NCBI GenBank assembly: GCA_038322815.1
Contig: JBBQGG010000031.1
Location: 1 to 37,813, forward strand
From: PALSA-1296 sp038322815
GTDB taxonomy: Bacteria > Bacteroidota > Ignavibacteria > Palsa-1295
Reading direction: 5' to 3'
DNA length: 37,813 nt
In this document: positions 24,531 to 32,785 of the stretch, one piece after another
Numbering within the stretch: the stretch's first letter is position 1
How the letters are laid out: every line of letters starts with the position of its first letter
Notes under the pieces: generated by a model
What the model saw: the letters and a program-made list of their open reading frames with translations, nothing else
Databases searched by the model: none
What the model was told of the DNA's origin: nothing
Position numbers and translations under genes: made by a program

Positions 24531-26242
24531 TCCACGATCACCTTCATCGTCCGAACCGCGCCATCATCGCGCCTCACTTCAAGAACGTATGTCCCTGCAG
24601 TAAGTGAATTCAATTGCAATCCGATCGCATTATTTCCTGCTCCAAAAAATGCATGATCTTTCGTCATTACTTTCTTTCCGCTCATATCGAAGAGTGAAAT
24701 ATCTACTCCGGAATATGCATCGAGTTTAAGATTCAGGTTCAATTTCTCCGATCTTGTTACCGGCTGCGGACTTATTGATATGTGAAAGTTCTCTAAGTAA
24801 GATGAATTTACCGCTCCGGTCGTATTGAGTACGATAAAGGGATCACTGATTGAAGAAAGAGTAGCTAACTCCGCTGCAAAAGGACGCAGGCGAATTCGTG
24901 CCTGAGTTGTAGGCTGACCTCCAACAGTCCACACAAAGGTGTTAGCAACGTGAGTCGGATCCTTATGAAAATTGAGAGTTTGCCAATGTGCTCCGTCATC
25001 AATAGAGTATTCAACAAAAAGTGTATCCACTCCATGCTGATTCCAAGTTATGGTATCTTTCTGAGCGATATAGACAAGATCTCCACCTTTAGGAGAAAGT
25101 ATGCTCAAACTATGATCAGCTTGCTTGATGCTGAATGTTTTCGTTTCTGTCGAGAGAGGCTTGCCGGTGGCAAGGTCGGAGATGCGTATTTTTCCTTGTG
25201 TTGTAGTTATTGTTGGTGCATTCCAATACATTCGAGTATCATGCGTCGTCCCGATAGTCTGCCAAGAGGTGCCACCATCGGATGAATACTCGATCTTTAC
25301 AGAATCAATACTGACCTTATCGAAGAGAATAGTAATAAGATCATTTGGCGCAAAAACTGCATCATCAAGAATTCCGCTGTTAAGAATAAGTGAAGAAGGA
25401 GGAGCCGGAAGATCATTCAGATCTAATTGCAATAGTGCAGCTTGGGCAACAGTGTAATCTCCTCCTTTATGATCTTCTACCCAAGCTACAAGTTTCATAG
25501 AAGTCAGATCAAAATCTTTGATCGTCTTGGAAATATTCTGGACAAACGTAACAGTATTTTTTGTCTGTGTTTTGAAATTCAAAAGTGAATCATTGATCGT
25601 CACGTAGCGGACAACGTTATTATGATGTGTTGGTCCCGGTGGTTTTGAATCGGGACATTGGGCATAGGTTATATTATCTTGTAAGACGGCATAATGTATT
25701 GCCATCGTATCCGGCGTCTGTGCGCTCGTGACTTCTATAGTTGCAATGAAGCGCGAACTGGCATCCGAACTGATCTTATCGATTTGCGCATCTACAAGTT
25801 TGATAGAAACTGTAGAAGTAAGTTTCACCTCACTGCTGATACGCGAAGTCCATTGCGTCTGACCTCCCGGTGGAATTCCGGTAAGCTTTCCGTTCGGCGG
25901 AAAGTTCGTACGGTCAACTGCTGCACAAAGTATAGGCTGCGTACCACCGCTTAAGCCGGATATTTTTGCGATCATCGCGCTTGCAGAGGGAGCCTTTGCA
26001 CACATTGGATCGCCGACATTCGTAATGTGATAATTCAGATGAATGATCTTTGCAGCATTCGGATTCGTATTTGGATTAAGAGTCTGCTTAAACTCAGCAT
26101 CGAGATCATTATTGAGAGTACATTCATCGAAACTATTAGTAAATGTTTCGAACAATACCATTTTCGTATCCTGTGCGCGAAGAATACCGTGCAGAGAACA
26201 AATTAGTACAAGAGAAATAAACAGGCGAGACAACTTCATCAT
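24527..26242 (-). CDS. Secreted Omp28-like protein with Ig-like repeats and T9SS sorting domain
   Basis: A 571-residue exported protein. Signal peptide 1-23 (CSLHGILRAQ). Residues about 28-215 (KMVLFETFTNSFDECTLNND ... KIIHLNYHIT ... SGLSGGTQPILCAAV) follow the Omp28-related thioredoxin-like outline, though the usual CxxC is not present. Two repeats of a YSSDGGTSWQTIG / YSIDDGAHWQTLN unit at about 275-480 are beta-sandwich surface modules. Residues about 490-571 are the T9SS sorting domain (HISISPQPVTRSEKLNLNL ... SLFDMSGKKVMTK ... AGTYVLEVRRDD). AAGGAG lies 5 nt before the ATG, a good ribosome site. Its stop codon is part of a heptamer repeat. Surface role; substrate unknown. Confidence 0.8.
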   Translation of the reverse strand: MMKLSRLFISLVLICSLHGILRAQDTKMVLFETFTNSFDECTLNNDLDAEFKQTLNPNTNPNAAKIIHLNYHITNVGDPMCAKAPSASAMIAKISGLSGGTQPILCAAVDRTNFPPNGKLTGIPPGGQTQWTSRISSEVKLTSTVSIKLVDAQIDKISSDASSRFIATIEVTSAQTPDTMAIHYAVLQDNITYAQCPDSKPPGPTHHNNVVRYVTINDSLLNFKTQTKNTVTFVQNISKTIKDFDLTSMKLVAWVEDHKGGDYTVAQAALLQLDLNDLPAPPSSLILNSGILDDAVFAPNDLITILFDKVSIDSVKIEYSSDGGTSWQTIGTTHDTRMYWNAPTITTTQGKIRISDLATGKPLSTETKTFSIKQADHSLSILSPKGGDLVYIAQKDTITWNQHGVDTLFVEYSIDDGAHWQTLNFHKDPTHVANTFVWTVGGQPTTQARIRLRPFAAELATLSSISDPFIVLNTTGAVNSSYLENFHISISPQPVTRSEKLNLNLKLDAYSGVDISLFDMSGKKVMTKDHAFFGAGNNAIGLQLNSLTAGTYVLEVRRDDGAVRTMKVIVE

Positions 26243-26371
26243 ACAATCTCCTTATAAATTAATGGATGCCGAACAAATTGTCCGGACATTAAATATAAGG
26301 AAGAATAGTGGGAAGTTGTTCCTGAAAGAGGTGGGTTTCAATTGGATGGACCTTAATCTGTCCGTGAAAAT

Positions 26372-26398
26372 AAAAAAGGGTGGACTTTAAGTCCACCC
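26372..26398 (-). terminator. Rho-independent terminator of the fmdB/small-protein transcript
   Basis: GGGTGGAC-TTTAA-GTCCACCC (26378-26398) is followed on the minus strand by six Ts (26377-26372). It lies 40 nt downstream of the stop of the 68-residue gene. A related GTGGACTTTAGTCC hairpin lies at 30028. Confidence 0.85.
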
Positions 26399-26438
26399 CA
26401 TTGAATAACGCTTCAAAACGAAAAAACTTACTGAGAAC

Positions 26439-26645
26439 TTATGCCATCACCATAGGTTTGCCGGTCGGATATTCAAGACCGAGTTCATTGTAGAGTTCAC
26501 TTAAGCTTCGTGAGTTATAGTCCTTGCGGGATATTTGTTTGCCCGTTTGGGAAAGGCGGTTGAGTTCGGAAATTTTATCTTGCTGAGCTTTTTCGAAACC
26601 TTCGCTCATTGCGCTTTCAATTTTATCTTTTAATGATTCTCTCAT
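26439..26645 (-). CDS. Small hydrophilic protein of unknown function
   Basis: A 68-residue, highly charged protein (MRESLKDKIESAMSEGFEKAQQDKISELNRLSQ) that is probably helical, with the tail LYNELGLEYPTGKPMVMA. No signal peptide and no family recognised. It lies 106 nt downstream of the fmdB gene on the same strand, and a strong terminator follows it, which supports its being expressed. Confidence 0.6.
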   Translation of the reverse strand: MRESLKDKIESAMSEGFEKAQQDKISELNRLSQTGKQISRKDYNSRSLSELYNELGLEYPTGKPMVMA

Positions 26646-26751
26646 ACGTTATTTTCCTTGCTGATTTATATAGCCTAACTAAACACGATCTTAATAGATA
26701 AGGTTTCGAAAAGGAGCAGCAATAAAACATTTTTTCGTAATACATTACCAC

Positions 26752-27075
26752 TTAATTCCCCTCCGTTTTTTTCGCAGGTTTTACCGCTGGCTGCGGAGAA
26801 GGCACTGCCGGCGCCGGTGTTGATGGCGAAGCAGAGGGAGTGGATGGTGTAGTAATCGGAGTAGAATCTTTATCCTTTCCGCCGGATGATTTTTTAGAGT
26901 AGTCAGTTACATACCATCCCTCGCCTTTATAGAGTACTCCTGCTCCACCGGTTATTGCTCTTTCAAACGTTTCTTTACCGCAATTCGGACATTTCGTAAG
27001 TGCATTCTCAATCATACGCTGAGATATCTCTTCCGTGTAACCGCAAGATGTGCAATGGTAATCGTAATTCGGCAT
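26752..27075 (-). CDS. FmdB-family zinc ribbon protein
   Basis: A 107-residue protein. The N-terminus is the FmdB/CxxC zinc ribbon: MPNYDYHCTSCGYTEE with Cys8 and Cys11, then Cys29 and Cys32 (LTKCPNCGKETFERAI), which would bind one Zn2+. FmdB-type proteins are small putative regulatory or RNA-associated proteins; the role is not settled. Residues about 60-107 are a low-complexity Pro/Ser/Ala/Lys tail (STPSASPSTPAPAVPSPQ), probably disordered, common in FmdB homologues of this phylum. It lies downstream of the PorZ-like gene on the same strand, separated by 113 nt with two small hairpins. Confidence 0.9.
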   Translation of the reverse strand: MPNYDYHCTSCGYTEEISQRMIENALTKCPNCGKETFERAITGGAGVLYKGEGWYVTDYSKKSSGGKDKDSTPITTPSTPSASPSTPAPAVPSPQPAVKPAKKTEGN

Positions 27076-27117
27076 GAATTGTTATAAAAAAAATAGTATG
27101 ATATAGTAACAGTGTGA

Positions 27118-27165
27118 CGGACTCCGAGTCCGCAAAAGAGAATATCTGCAGACCAAGAAGTCTGC
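27118..27165. repeat. Paired small hairpins
   Basis: CGGACT-CCG-AGTCCG (27118-27132) and GCAGAC-CAAGAA-GTCTGC (27148-27165) lie side by side between the PorZ-like and fmdB genes. They resemble short intergenic palindromes rather than terminators, since no T tract follows. Confidence 0.6.
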
Positions 27166-27188
27166 TCCACTAATCCTTGGTATAAATA

Positions 27189-29507
27189 TTATTTTCTGAT
27201 CACTACAAACTTCGCTTGGCCATGTTCTGTCGAGATCGCCGAGGCAGCAGCGGCAATGTAAACACCGGAAGCAATGAGTTTGCCTGTTTCATCGCGGCCA
27301 TTCCATGTAACTGTCGAGCCTAGGCGTGAGCCATCTATCGTTGCAACAAGTCTGCCGGAAGCAGAAAAGATCTTCACCGTTGAACCGCCGGCAAGTCCGG
27401 TAATCGTTACTTTGAGATTATCATCCGAATTCTGAATGACAGGGTTCGGATAGACATATATTTTCGAATAATCAGTTGATCCTTCCTGATAGATCGAACT
27501 AACGCGCGAAATTCCTTTCGGTGTGCCGATATACGCTTCACCATTTTTTGTATCGATGGCAATAGTACTGACGGAATTATCAATCAGCGGCGAATTAGAA
27601 GTGGTAAAATGAGCAAGTGAATCACTTCCGTCAGCGCTTAAAACAAATACACCGTTATCGGTACCGACCCATTTATTCCCGACTCCATCAACTGCGATTG
27701 CTTTGACGTATTGTTGATCGGTAAATACTAATCTTCGCGGCTTATTGAATTTTGGTTTGCCTGTAGTAAAATCCCGAAAATGTGTAAGCACATCGACTCC
27801 TAAATTCGTGCCGCACCATAGGCCATTATCCTGATCAACGACGAGAGCATTGACACTTGCACTGCCGAGAATTTGTCCGTTACCTCCGGCAATTGCCTGC
27901 GTCGATCCGTCAGTAGCGACGACGAATACACCAAATGGAGGCGGCAAACTTGTCAAATTAACCGTAGCAACAAAGTAAATATCATCTAAATCCTGCACAC
28001 AAACTCCGAATTGCATCGGAGCTGAAGGCGGATTTAAAGGAATAGCCGTGAATTGTTTTCCGTCTAAAGTTTTAACGAGACCTTTGCCCTCACCGCCTGC
28101 CCAGCTTGTAACAATAAATTTTCCATGGTTATCAAGCGTGCCTTTACCCATCACGGTAAATCCCTGAGAATTTCCTGCATAGCTCGGAATTCCTTGTGCA
28201 AAATCATAATGGTTTATCGCAGGAGGGTTCGCAGAATCTAAGCTGTATAAGGCATTACCTCCTGTAGAAAGCCAAAGTTTCGAGAGTACGGTATCATAAA
28301 ATGAACTCGTATAACTATTTTGAGGCAATATACCTTCTTTCGTGCCATAACCCAACCACTGGTTTTTCTGAGTCTGAAAAACGGACATGCCGATATTTCT
28401 TAAACTTACAAAAAGTTTTCCGAGGTTTGATGAATAATGAAGATCAAGAATGTTATTATCCAATGGACCATCAGGGAATATCTTTGATATAGTATTTCCT
28501 GCCGGCAACTCCACTATTGCACCACCGCCAAATCCATCTCCGAAGACTTTTGCTTTCGTATTAGCTATAGCAAAAGATGAGATGCTTTGCCCGCTTATAT
28601 CTCCAGGCATCGGTGAAGATGAAAAATTTATAAGATCAGTTGAAGTCTTGATCCTTCCGCCGCGTGCATCAATTATAAATAAAGTATTTTGTGAAACTGC
28701 AAGTCTGATAACGGATATGGAATCTCCGGTAGAGATATATTGCAAACTATCTCCAACAATTTTATAAATGCCTTCTCCTCCGCCTATAATTACTTTCCCC
28801 TGCACGGATGTAATTGAATTCAGGGTAGTATTTGCGCCGGCATATACGATTCGCCATGCGCGTGGATCTGAAAGATTCGGCGCATTTTTTGCTGCGATCG
28901 CAATTGCTCCCGATTCTACCACATAGATAGAATCATTTGTTTCCGTAACTGCAAAGACCGTATCCTGTGTAATAAGAGTACCGAATTGGGTGATAGTTTC
29001 AGAAAAAATATTTCTTGTCGTATCGTAAATGCTAAGTCCAAACCCCGTTGCGATATAGACTCGTTCTCCAAAGACGGATATCTGAAATATTTTCTTGCGG
29101 GAATATTGTGTTGCCAAAGCAATATCGCGGATAGGATCCATCTTATTTGTGGATTCCGTATAGACATCAAGCGTACCACTTTCCCCGCCAAAATATATCT
29201 TCCCGTTCGAATCGGCAGCGACTGCAGTAATATTATTATCGGATAGTCCATCGGAATTTCTCAGAGCAAAAATATTTGTTTTTGCAGAATCTGTAGCAGA
29301 GAAACGAAATGCGCCCCCTGTCGTCGCCGCCCATACATTTCCTGATTTCCGGACTATTGCAAGATCAGTGACATTACTCATTGCCGTATATGTTTTCCAT
29401 TGCCCTTGATGTAGAGGCTGCGAAAAAAGCGCCGATGATGAATAGATGAGAACAGTAAGAACGGCGATGAAAATCGAAAAGGGTTTGAAGATTCGTGATA
29501 TCGTCAT
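27189..29507 (-). CDS. PorZ-like T9SS-associated beta-propeller protein
   Basis: A 772-residue exported protein, close to the length of Porphyromonas PorZ (about 776). Signal peptide about 1-30 (SSSALFSQP). The start of the mature part (GQWKTYTAMSNVTDLAIVRK, then GNVWAATTGGAFRFS) matches the opening of PorZ-type two-propeller proteins, and blades such as GLSDNNITAVAAD and NGKIYFGGESG follow. The C-terminus from about 685 is a T9SS sorting domain (IYVYPNPVIQNSDDNLKV ... KIFSASGRLVATI ... LIASGVYIAAAAS). In P. gingivalis PorZ is a surface component that helps attach A-LPS to cargo. A ribH gene lies 13 nt upstream, a likely operon. The name is moderate: other two-component-type propellers look similar. 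Confidence 0.65.
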   Translation of the reverse strand: MTISRIFKPFSIFIAVLTVLIYSSSALFSQPLHQGQWKTYTAMSNVTDLAIVRKSGNVWAATTGGAFRFSATDSAKTNIFALRNSDGLSDNNITAVAADSNGKIYFGGESGTLDVYTESTNKMDPIRDIALATQYSRKKIFQISVFGERVYIATGFGLSIYDTTRNIFSETITQFGTLITQDTVFAVTETNDSIYVVESGAIAIAAKNAPNLSDPRAWRIVYAGANTTLNSITSVQGKVIIGGGEGIYKIVGDSLQYISTGDSISVIRLAVSQNTLFIIDARGGRIKTSTDLINFSSSPMPGDISGQSISSFAIANTKAKVFGDGFGGGAIVELPAGNTISKIFPDGPLDNNILDLHYSSNLGKLFVSLRNIGMSVFQTQKNQWLGYGTKEGILPQNSYTSSFYDTVLSKLWLSTGGNALYSLDSANPPAINHYDFAQGIPSYAGNSQGFTVMGKGTLDNHGKFIVTSWAGGEGKGLVKTLDGKQFTAIPLNPPSAPMQFGVCVQDLDDIYFVATVNLTSLPPPFGVFVVATDGSTQAIAGGNGQILGSASVNALVVDQDNGLWCGTNLGVDVLTHFRDFTTGKPKFNKPRRLVFTDQQYVKAIAVDGVGNKWVGTDNGVFVLSADGSDSLAHFTTSNSPLIDNSVSTIAIDTKNGEAYIGTPKGISRVSSIYQEGSTDYSKIYVYPNPVIQNSDDNLKVTITGLAGGSTVKIFSASGRLVATIDGSRLGSTVTWNGRDETGKLIASGVYIAAAASAISTEHGQAKFVVIRK

Positions 29508-29520
29508 AAGAAGTTCTTTG

Positions 29521-29991
29521 TTATCCTTTCAGCTGTTTAGTAAGATTTACCATTTCGATTGCAGTGAATGCCGCTTCGCTGCCTTTATTTTCCTCATTAT
29601 CGCCGCTTCGTGCTATTGCCTGCTCCTCCGTATACGTTGTCAGCACTCCGCAGGAAACAGGAGTACCGTATTTATGCCCTACTAAGGATATACCTCTCAT
29701 CGCTGAATCTGAAATATATTCAAAATGCGCCGTCTCGCCTTTAATAACACATCCCAGAGCGATAAGAGCATCATACTTCTTACTCGAAGCCAAAATGTCA
29801 AGAGCAAAAGGGATCTCGAAAGCTCCGGGCACTTCAATGATCGTTATATCATTTTCCGAGATCTCCGAAGCAATAAGAGCGCGCATTGCTCCGCGCAGTA
29901 AGCCTTCTGTGATCTCGCTATTAAAACGGCTTACGACTATACCAAAATGAAGCCCGTTGCCGGAGAGATTGCCTTTGATTCGATGTGACAT
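29521..29991 (-). CDS. ribH: 6,7-dimethyl-8-ribityllumazine synthase
   Basis: A 156-residue enzyme of riboflavin synthesis. It condenses 5-amino-6-ribitylaminouracil with 3,4-dihydroxy-2-butanone 4-phosphate, usually as an icosahedral or pentameric cytosolic assembly. Motifs are GIVVSRFNSEIT, VPGAFEIPFAL, GCVIKGETAHFEYI (with the catalytic His of the ETxHF motif), GVLTTYTEEQAIAR and NKGSEAA. Length is usual. The position normally Asp in GVLTTDT is Tyr here, a small variation. It is followed 13 nt later by the PorZ-like gene, and ribA/B/D/E are not in this window, so it is detached from its pathway genes. Confidence 0.96.
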   Translation of the reverse strand: MSHRIKGNLSGNGLHFGIVVSRFNSEITEGLLRGAMRALIASEISENDITIIEVPGAFEIPFALDILASSKKYDALIALGCVIKGETAHFEYISDSAMRGISLVGHKYGTPVSCGVLTTYTEEQAIARSGDNEENKGSEAAFTAIEMVNLTKQLKG

Positions 29992-30019
29992 TCGTTAGTA
30001 ACTCGATTTTTAGTGCTTT

Positions 30020-30122
30020 CATTGCGAGGTGGACTTTAGTCCGACGAAGCAATCCCCAGATAGATTAGAAGAAAGTAACATTCAAGAATGTCTGAAGGAG
30101 ATTGCTTTGTTGCGCTCGCAAA
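30020..30122. repeat. GCGAG/GAAGCAATC palindromic element with nested hairpin
   Basis: The left half reads TCATTGCGAGG ... CGAAGCAATCCCC (30020-30057). The right half, GGAGATTGCTTTGTTGCGC then TCGCA (30098-30120), is its imperfect inverted copy. The left arm holds a small hairpin, GGACTTTAGTCC (30031-30042), like the core of the terminator at 26378. It lies between ribH and the ABC ATPase gene. Elements with this GAAGCAATC core are widespread in many bacterial genomes. Confidence 0.75.
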
Positions 30123-30170
30123 AGTATATGTACGCCACCCTATAACATCCGAACCCGAAGTGATAACTCC

Positions 30171-30851
30171 TTAGAATGAAGGCAAAAATGAATCAACTTT
30201 TCCGTTGCGTAATTCGAAGTATTTCGCAGATCGCGGAAAGGATGGAAAGAAATGCTCTGTCGTCGTCGTAAGCAGGATCGTCATTCCACGAATATGTTCA
30301 GCGGCAAGTATTCCAAAAATACCGTTTGCCGTTTCATCGTCGAGCTGTGCCGTTGCGCCGTCAGCAAGAAGAAGATGGGGTTCAGTTACCAGAGCACGGG
30401 CAATTGCAACTCGTTGCCTACCTCCTTCAGATAACTCTCGCGGGAATTGCTTCCTCTCATTCGCCATCCCTACCCGTTCCAATACCTCACTTACTTGTTT
30501 AGTAAGCTGTTCGCTCTTATATTTTCGCTGCACCTGAAGAGCGAAGGCTACATTTTCAGCAACGGTCTTTTCTTCAAGCAATTTAAAATCCTGAAATACA
30601 CATCCTATCGTTCGGCGATACTTAGCAATATTCTGTCTTTTGATTTCTGAGAGATTGAAGGGAACAACAGTAATTTCTCCTTTACCAGGAGTTGCTTCGC
30701 AAGTCAGTAAATGCAGGATCGTTGATTTTCCCGTTCCTGTCATCCCTTTTATCACAGCAAAATCACCTTTATCAATTCTGAATGAGGCATCATTCAGTAT
30801 TTGCTTCTTTGAATCGGGATATGTATAATCGACGTTGCGGAATGAGATCAT
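30171..30851 (-). CDS. FtsE-like ABC ATPase with altered catalytic motifs
   Basis: A 226-residue ABC ATPase, close in length and pattern to FtsE (ITVVPFNLSEIKRQNIAKYR; QDFKLLEEKTVAENV). Walker A is intact (GMTGTGKST, residues 36-44), as is the Q-loop Gln87. The signature is LSEGGRQRV (140-148) instead of LSGGQQQRV. The Walker B end reads LLADGATAQLDD, so the catalytic Glu after Asp164 is Gly165. The H-loop His is replaced in TTTT (195-198), with a His only at residue 200. ATP binding is likely; hydrolysis by the usual mechanism is doubtful. No FtsX permease is adjacent. It is 19 nt downstream of yraN. FtsE with FtsX links cell-wall hydrolases to division, but that role is unproven here. Confidence 0.8.
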   Translation of the reverse strand: MISFRNVDYTYPDSKKQILNDASFRIDKGDFAVIKGMTGTGKSTILHLLTCEATPGKGEITVVPFNLSEIKRQNIAKYRRTIGCVFQDFKLLEEKTVAENVAFALQVQRKYKSEQLTKQVSEVLERVGMANERKQFPRELSEGGRQRVAIARALVTEPHLLLADGATAQLDDETANGIFGILAAEHIRGMTILLTTTTEHFFPSFPRSAKYFELRNGKVDSFLPSF

Positions 30852-30870
30852 AAAAATTTATTTGGCAGCC

Positions 30871-31254
30871 TTAATAAAAAGCTGTCTTCTGATGCCGCAC
30901 ATCAATTTTGCCGCCGCTTTTATCAACGGCGATGACATCGAAGCGGCAGGCTTGGTCCTGAAGTTTATTGACGTGATAGTATCCTTCGGCAACGCGCTTT
31001 AATTGTTTTTGCTTTCGCCAATCGACGGCATCTTCGGGTTTGCCGTACGAAAAATTATTCGTGCGTGCTTTGACTTCAATAAAAACGAGCTGGTCGCCAT
31101 CCATGGCAATGATATCGATCTCACCGACTTTGCCATAATTAAAATTACGCTTAACTATTCGGTACCCCAGATCAGTAATGAATCTGCATGCTTCCTCCTC
31201 ACCTTCATGCCCGGTTGCTTTACTCTGCGATTGAAATGACTTTTGCTCTTCCAT
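30871..31254 (-). CDS. YraN family (UPF0102) endonuclease-like protein
   Basis: A 127-residue protein with the YraN signature: GHEGEEEACRFITDLGYRIVKRNF, then GEIDIIAMDGDQLVFIEVKAR, whose Glu/Asp/ExK pattern is the PD-(D/E)XK nuclease fold active site (residues about 44-62), and DWRKQKQLKR. Cellular role unknown; often linked with DNA repair or RNA processing by position only. It lies 5 nt downstream of a lipoprotein gene and 19 nt upstream of the FtsE-like gene, so all three probably form one minus-strand operon. Confidence 0.93.
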   Translation of the reverse strand: MEEQKSFQSQSKATGHEGEEEACRFITDLGYRIVKRNFNYGKVGEIDIIAMDGDQLVFIEVKARTNNFSYGKPEDAVDWRKQKQLKRVAEGYYHVNKLQDQACRFDVIAVDKSGGKIDVRHQKTAFY

Positions 31255-31259
31255 ACTAA

Positions 31260-32492
31260 TTAGAAGAATGGTAATTGCGGTGTTTCCTTTGGTTGAAAAC
31301 TTGCCTGTATCTGATTTGTTACAAGATGAGTAACGGTATCCTGAATTTGTGTAAAAAAAAGTCTTGCTCTGGATACATACGTGTTCGTAGGAAAGAGTGC
31401 ATAAATTATCGTCCCTCCGGTAGATGAACTCACTGCAGGAAACGATATTTGTGTTTCCGTAAAGTCTGAAACGTCAAATGGTTTAGACAAATAATTTTTA
31501 TCAAGTCCGGAATCTTGCACATACTTATTCACGAATTGAGTATTATTTTTCCCGATTATGACAAAATTTCCTCCTGATTGGGTGATCTGAAAAGACGGGA
31601 TTGTTCCATTAGGATCGGTTTGCTGAATTGCATACGTGAAATTATTAATACCGATGGCAATTCCGGTATCAAGTTTTGCAACGGTAGACAACCTTTCCGC
31701 TCCGCTCCAGGTGATGCTGATCGAATCATCGCTTTCCACACTATCTTTCCGGATGGCTTTGATCCAAAAAGTATATTCCTTTTCCAGGATGTTTCCGATA
31801 TTTGTTGGAGTCACCTCAATTTCATGATTGTATTTACCATTAATGAGCAGTGATGAAGAATCTGCTTGTATTGAAGGCCTGCTCAAATATATCAAGTGAG
31901 GGTTCGTCATATTTGGATCCTTATACCTGATCACATATCCTGCCAAGCCTTTCTGCATTATAGATGGGCTTTGCGACCAAAATAGATTGACACCGTTGGT
32001 GGAATTAGATGAAGCATAAATTTCCTTTGGCGCGAAAACCGGACGCGAATCAAAATAAAAACTTAAGTTCGAAGAAGTCTGTGATTTCACTATGGAATCC
32101 GGCTTTTGTGGATCCGGATTGCGTTCTCCCCAGACACGCACGGTATATCTTCCTTCTTGTACAACCTTACCGATGAACGTGTACATTGTATCACTCTTTG
32201 GAACATGAACAGAGTCAAGTGGCGATGCAAAGACTGAATCTATTCCGTCAGATGACCCACTGAAATACGGATTCGACCGGAATAACTCAACAAAATATCC
32301 TTTGAAGTTTTGCTGCGTATCGACCGTTGAGGGATTCCAGCTAACTCGAAGATCAAGCGGAGTAAGGCACTTATAAAAGACTTGTCCGGGTGCTAAGATA
32401 GGTCGAGAGACGATCTGCGGACCAGTGATCGTATCACTCAGACATCCGGTAATTAGCCCAAGTCCTACTATTAGAAAGAGATATTTTTTCAT
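31260..32492 (-). CDS. Lipoprotein with fibronectin III-like domains
   Basis: The start is taken at ATG 32492 (MKKYLFLIVGLGLITGC) because it gives a lipoprotein signal with lipobox LITGC, lipid-modified Cys17; an ATG ten codons upstream is possible. The mature part of about 393 residues looks like at least two FN3-type modules: VSWNPSTVDTQQNFKGYFVE ... RYTVRVWGERNPD, and VNLFWSQSPSI ... GLAGYVIRY ... TFWIKAIRK. The rest is beta-rich. Probably anchored to a membrane facing the periplasm or cell surface. Function unknown. It is the first gene of the operon with yraN and the FtsE-like gene. Confidence 0.78.
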   Translation of the reverse strand: MKKYLFLIVGLGLITGCLSDTITGPQIVSRPILAPGQVFYKCLTPLDLRVSWNPSTVDTQQNFKGYFVELFRSNPYFSGSSDGIDSVFASPLDSVHVPKSDTMYTFIGKVVQEGRYTVRVWGERNPDPQKPDSIVKSQTSSNLSFYFDSRPVFAPKEIYASSNSTNGVNLFWSQSPSIMQKGLAGYVIRYKDPNMTNPHLIYLSRPSIQADSSSLLINGKYNHEIEVTPTNIGNILEKEYTFWIKAIRKDSVESDDSISITWSGAERLSTVAKLDTGIAIGINNFTYAIQQTDPNGTIPSFQITQSGGNFVIIGKNNTQFVNKYVQDSGLDKNYLSKPFDVSDFTETQISFPAVSSSTGGTIIYALFPTNTYVSRARLFFTQIQDTVTHLVTNQIQASFQPKETPQLPFF

Positions 32493-32785
32493 TGTCCATA
32501 GTAACAATGCTTTAATCTGCAACTCTGTTCCGAGGATTTAGGGCAAAAAGTCAAGTATTCCGGCAAAAAGCAAGGCAGAATTGGTTAAAAAGATATTTTT
32601 TCTGTGAAATCCTTATGTGTTATTATTGTGTAATTATTGTACAATAGCGGAACTTAGCTTCGAATCTTTGGGGTTAAGTGCTTACTATTTTTCTCCCCGT
32701 TCTTTTTTATATACTATTTATAGTCCTTATGAAGGATATAGAGATAGTATAGTACGAAGAATTAACTTAATAATCATTAATAATT
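32493..32785. other. Divergent intergenic region, no gene seen
   Basis: The 293-nt gap between two divergent lipoprotein genes is AT-rich toward 32760. It holds the palindrome ATTGTACAAT (32635-32644) and a TTTTTGCC direct repeat (near 32540-32570, read on the minus strand). No exact TTTG/TAnnTTTG promoter pair was found, and no open frame looks coding. Confidence 0.4.

Noticed and set aside
6079..30122. Intergenic repeats as a CRISPR array
   Set aside because: Units are 7 nt or paired palindromes, without regular spacers of about 30 nt, and no cas gene is present.
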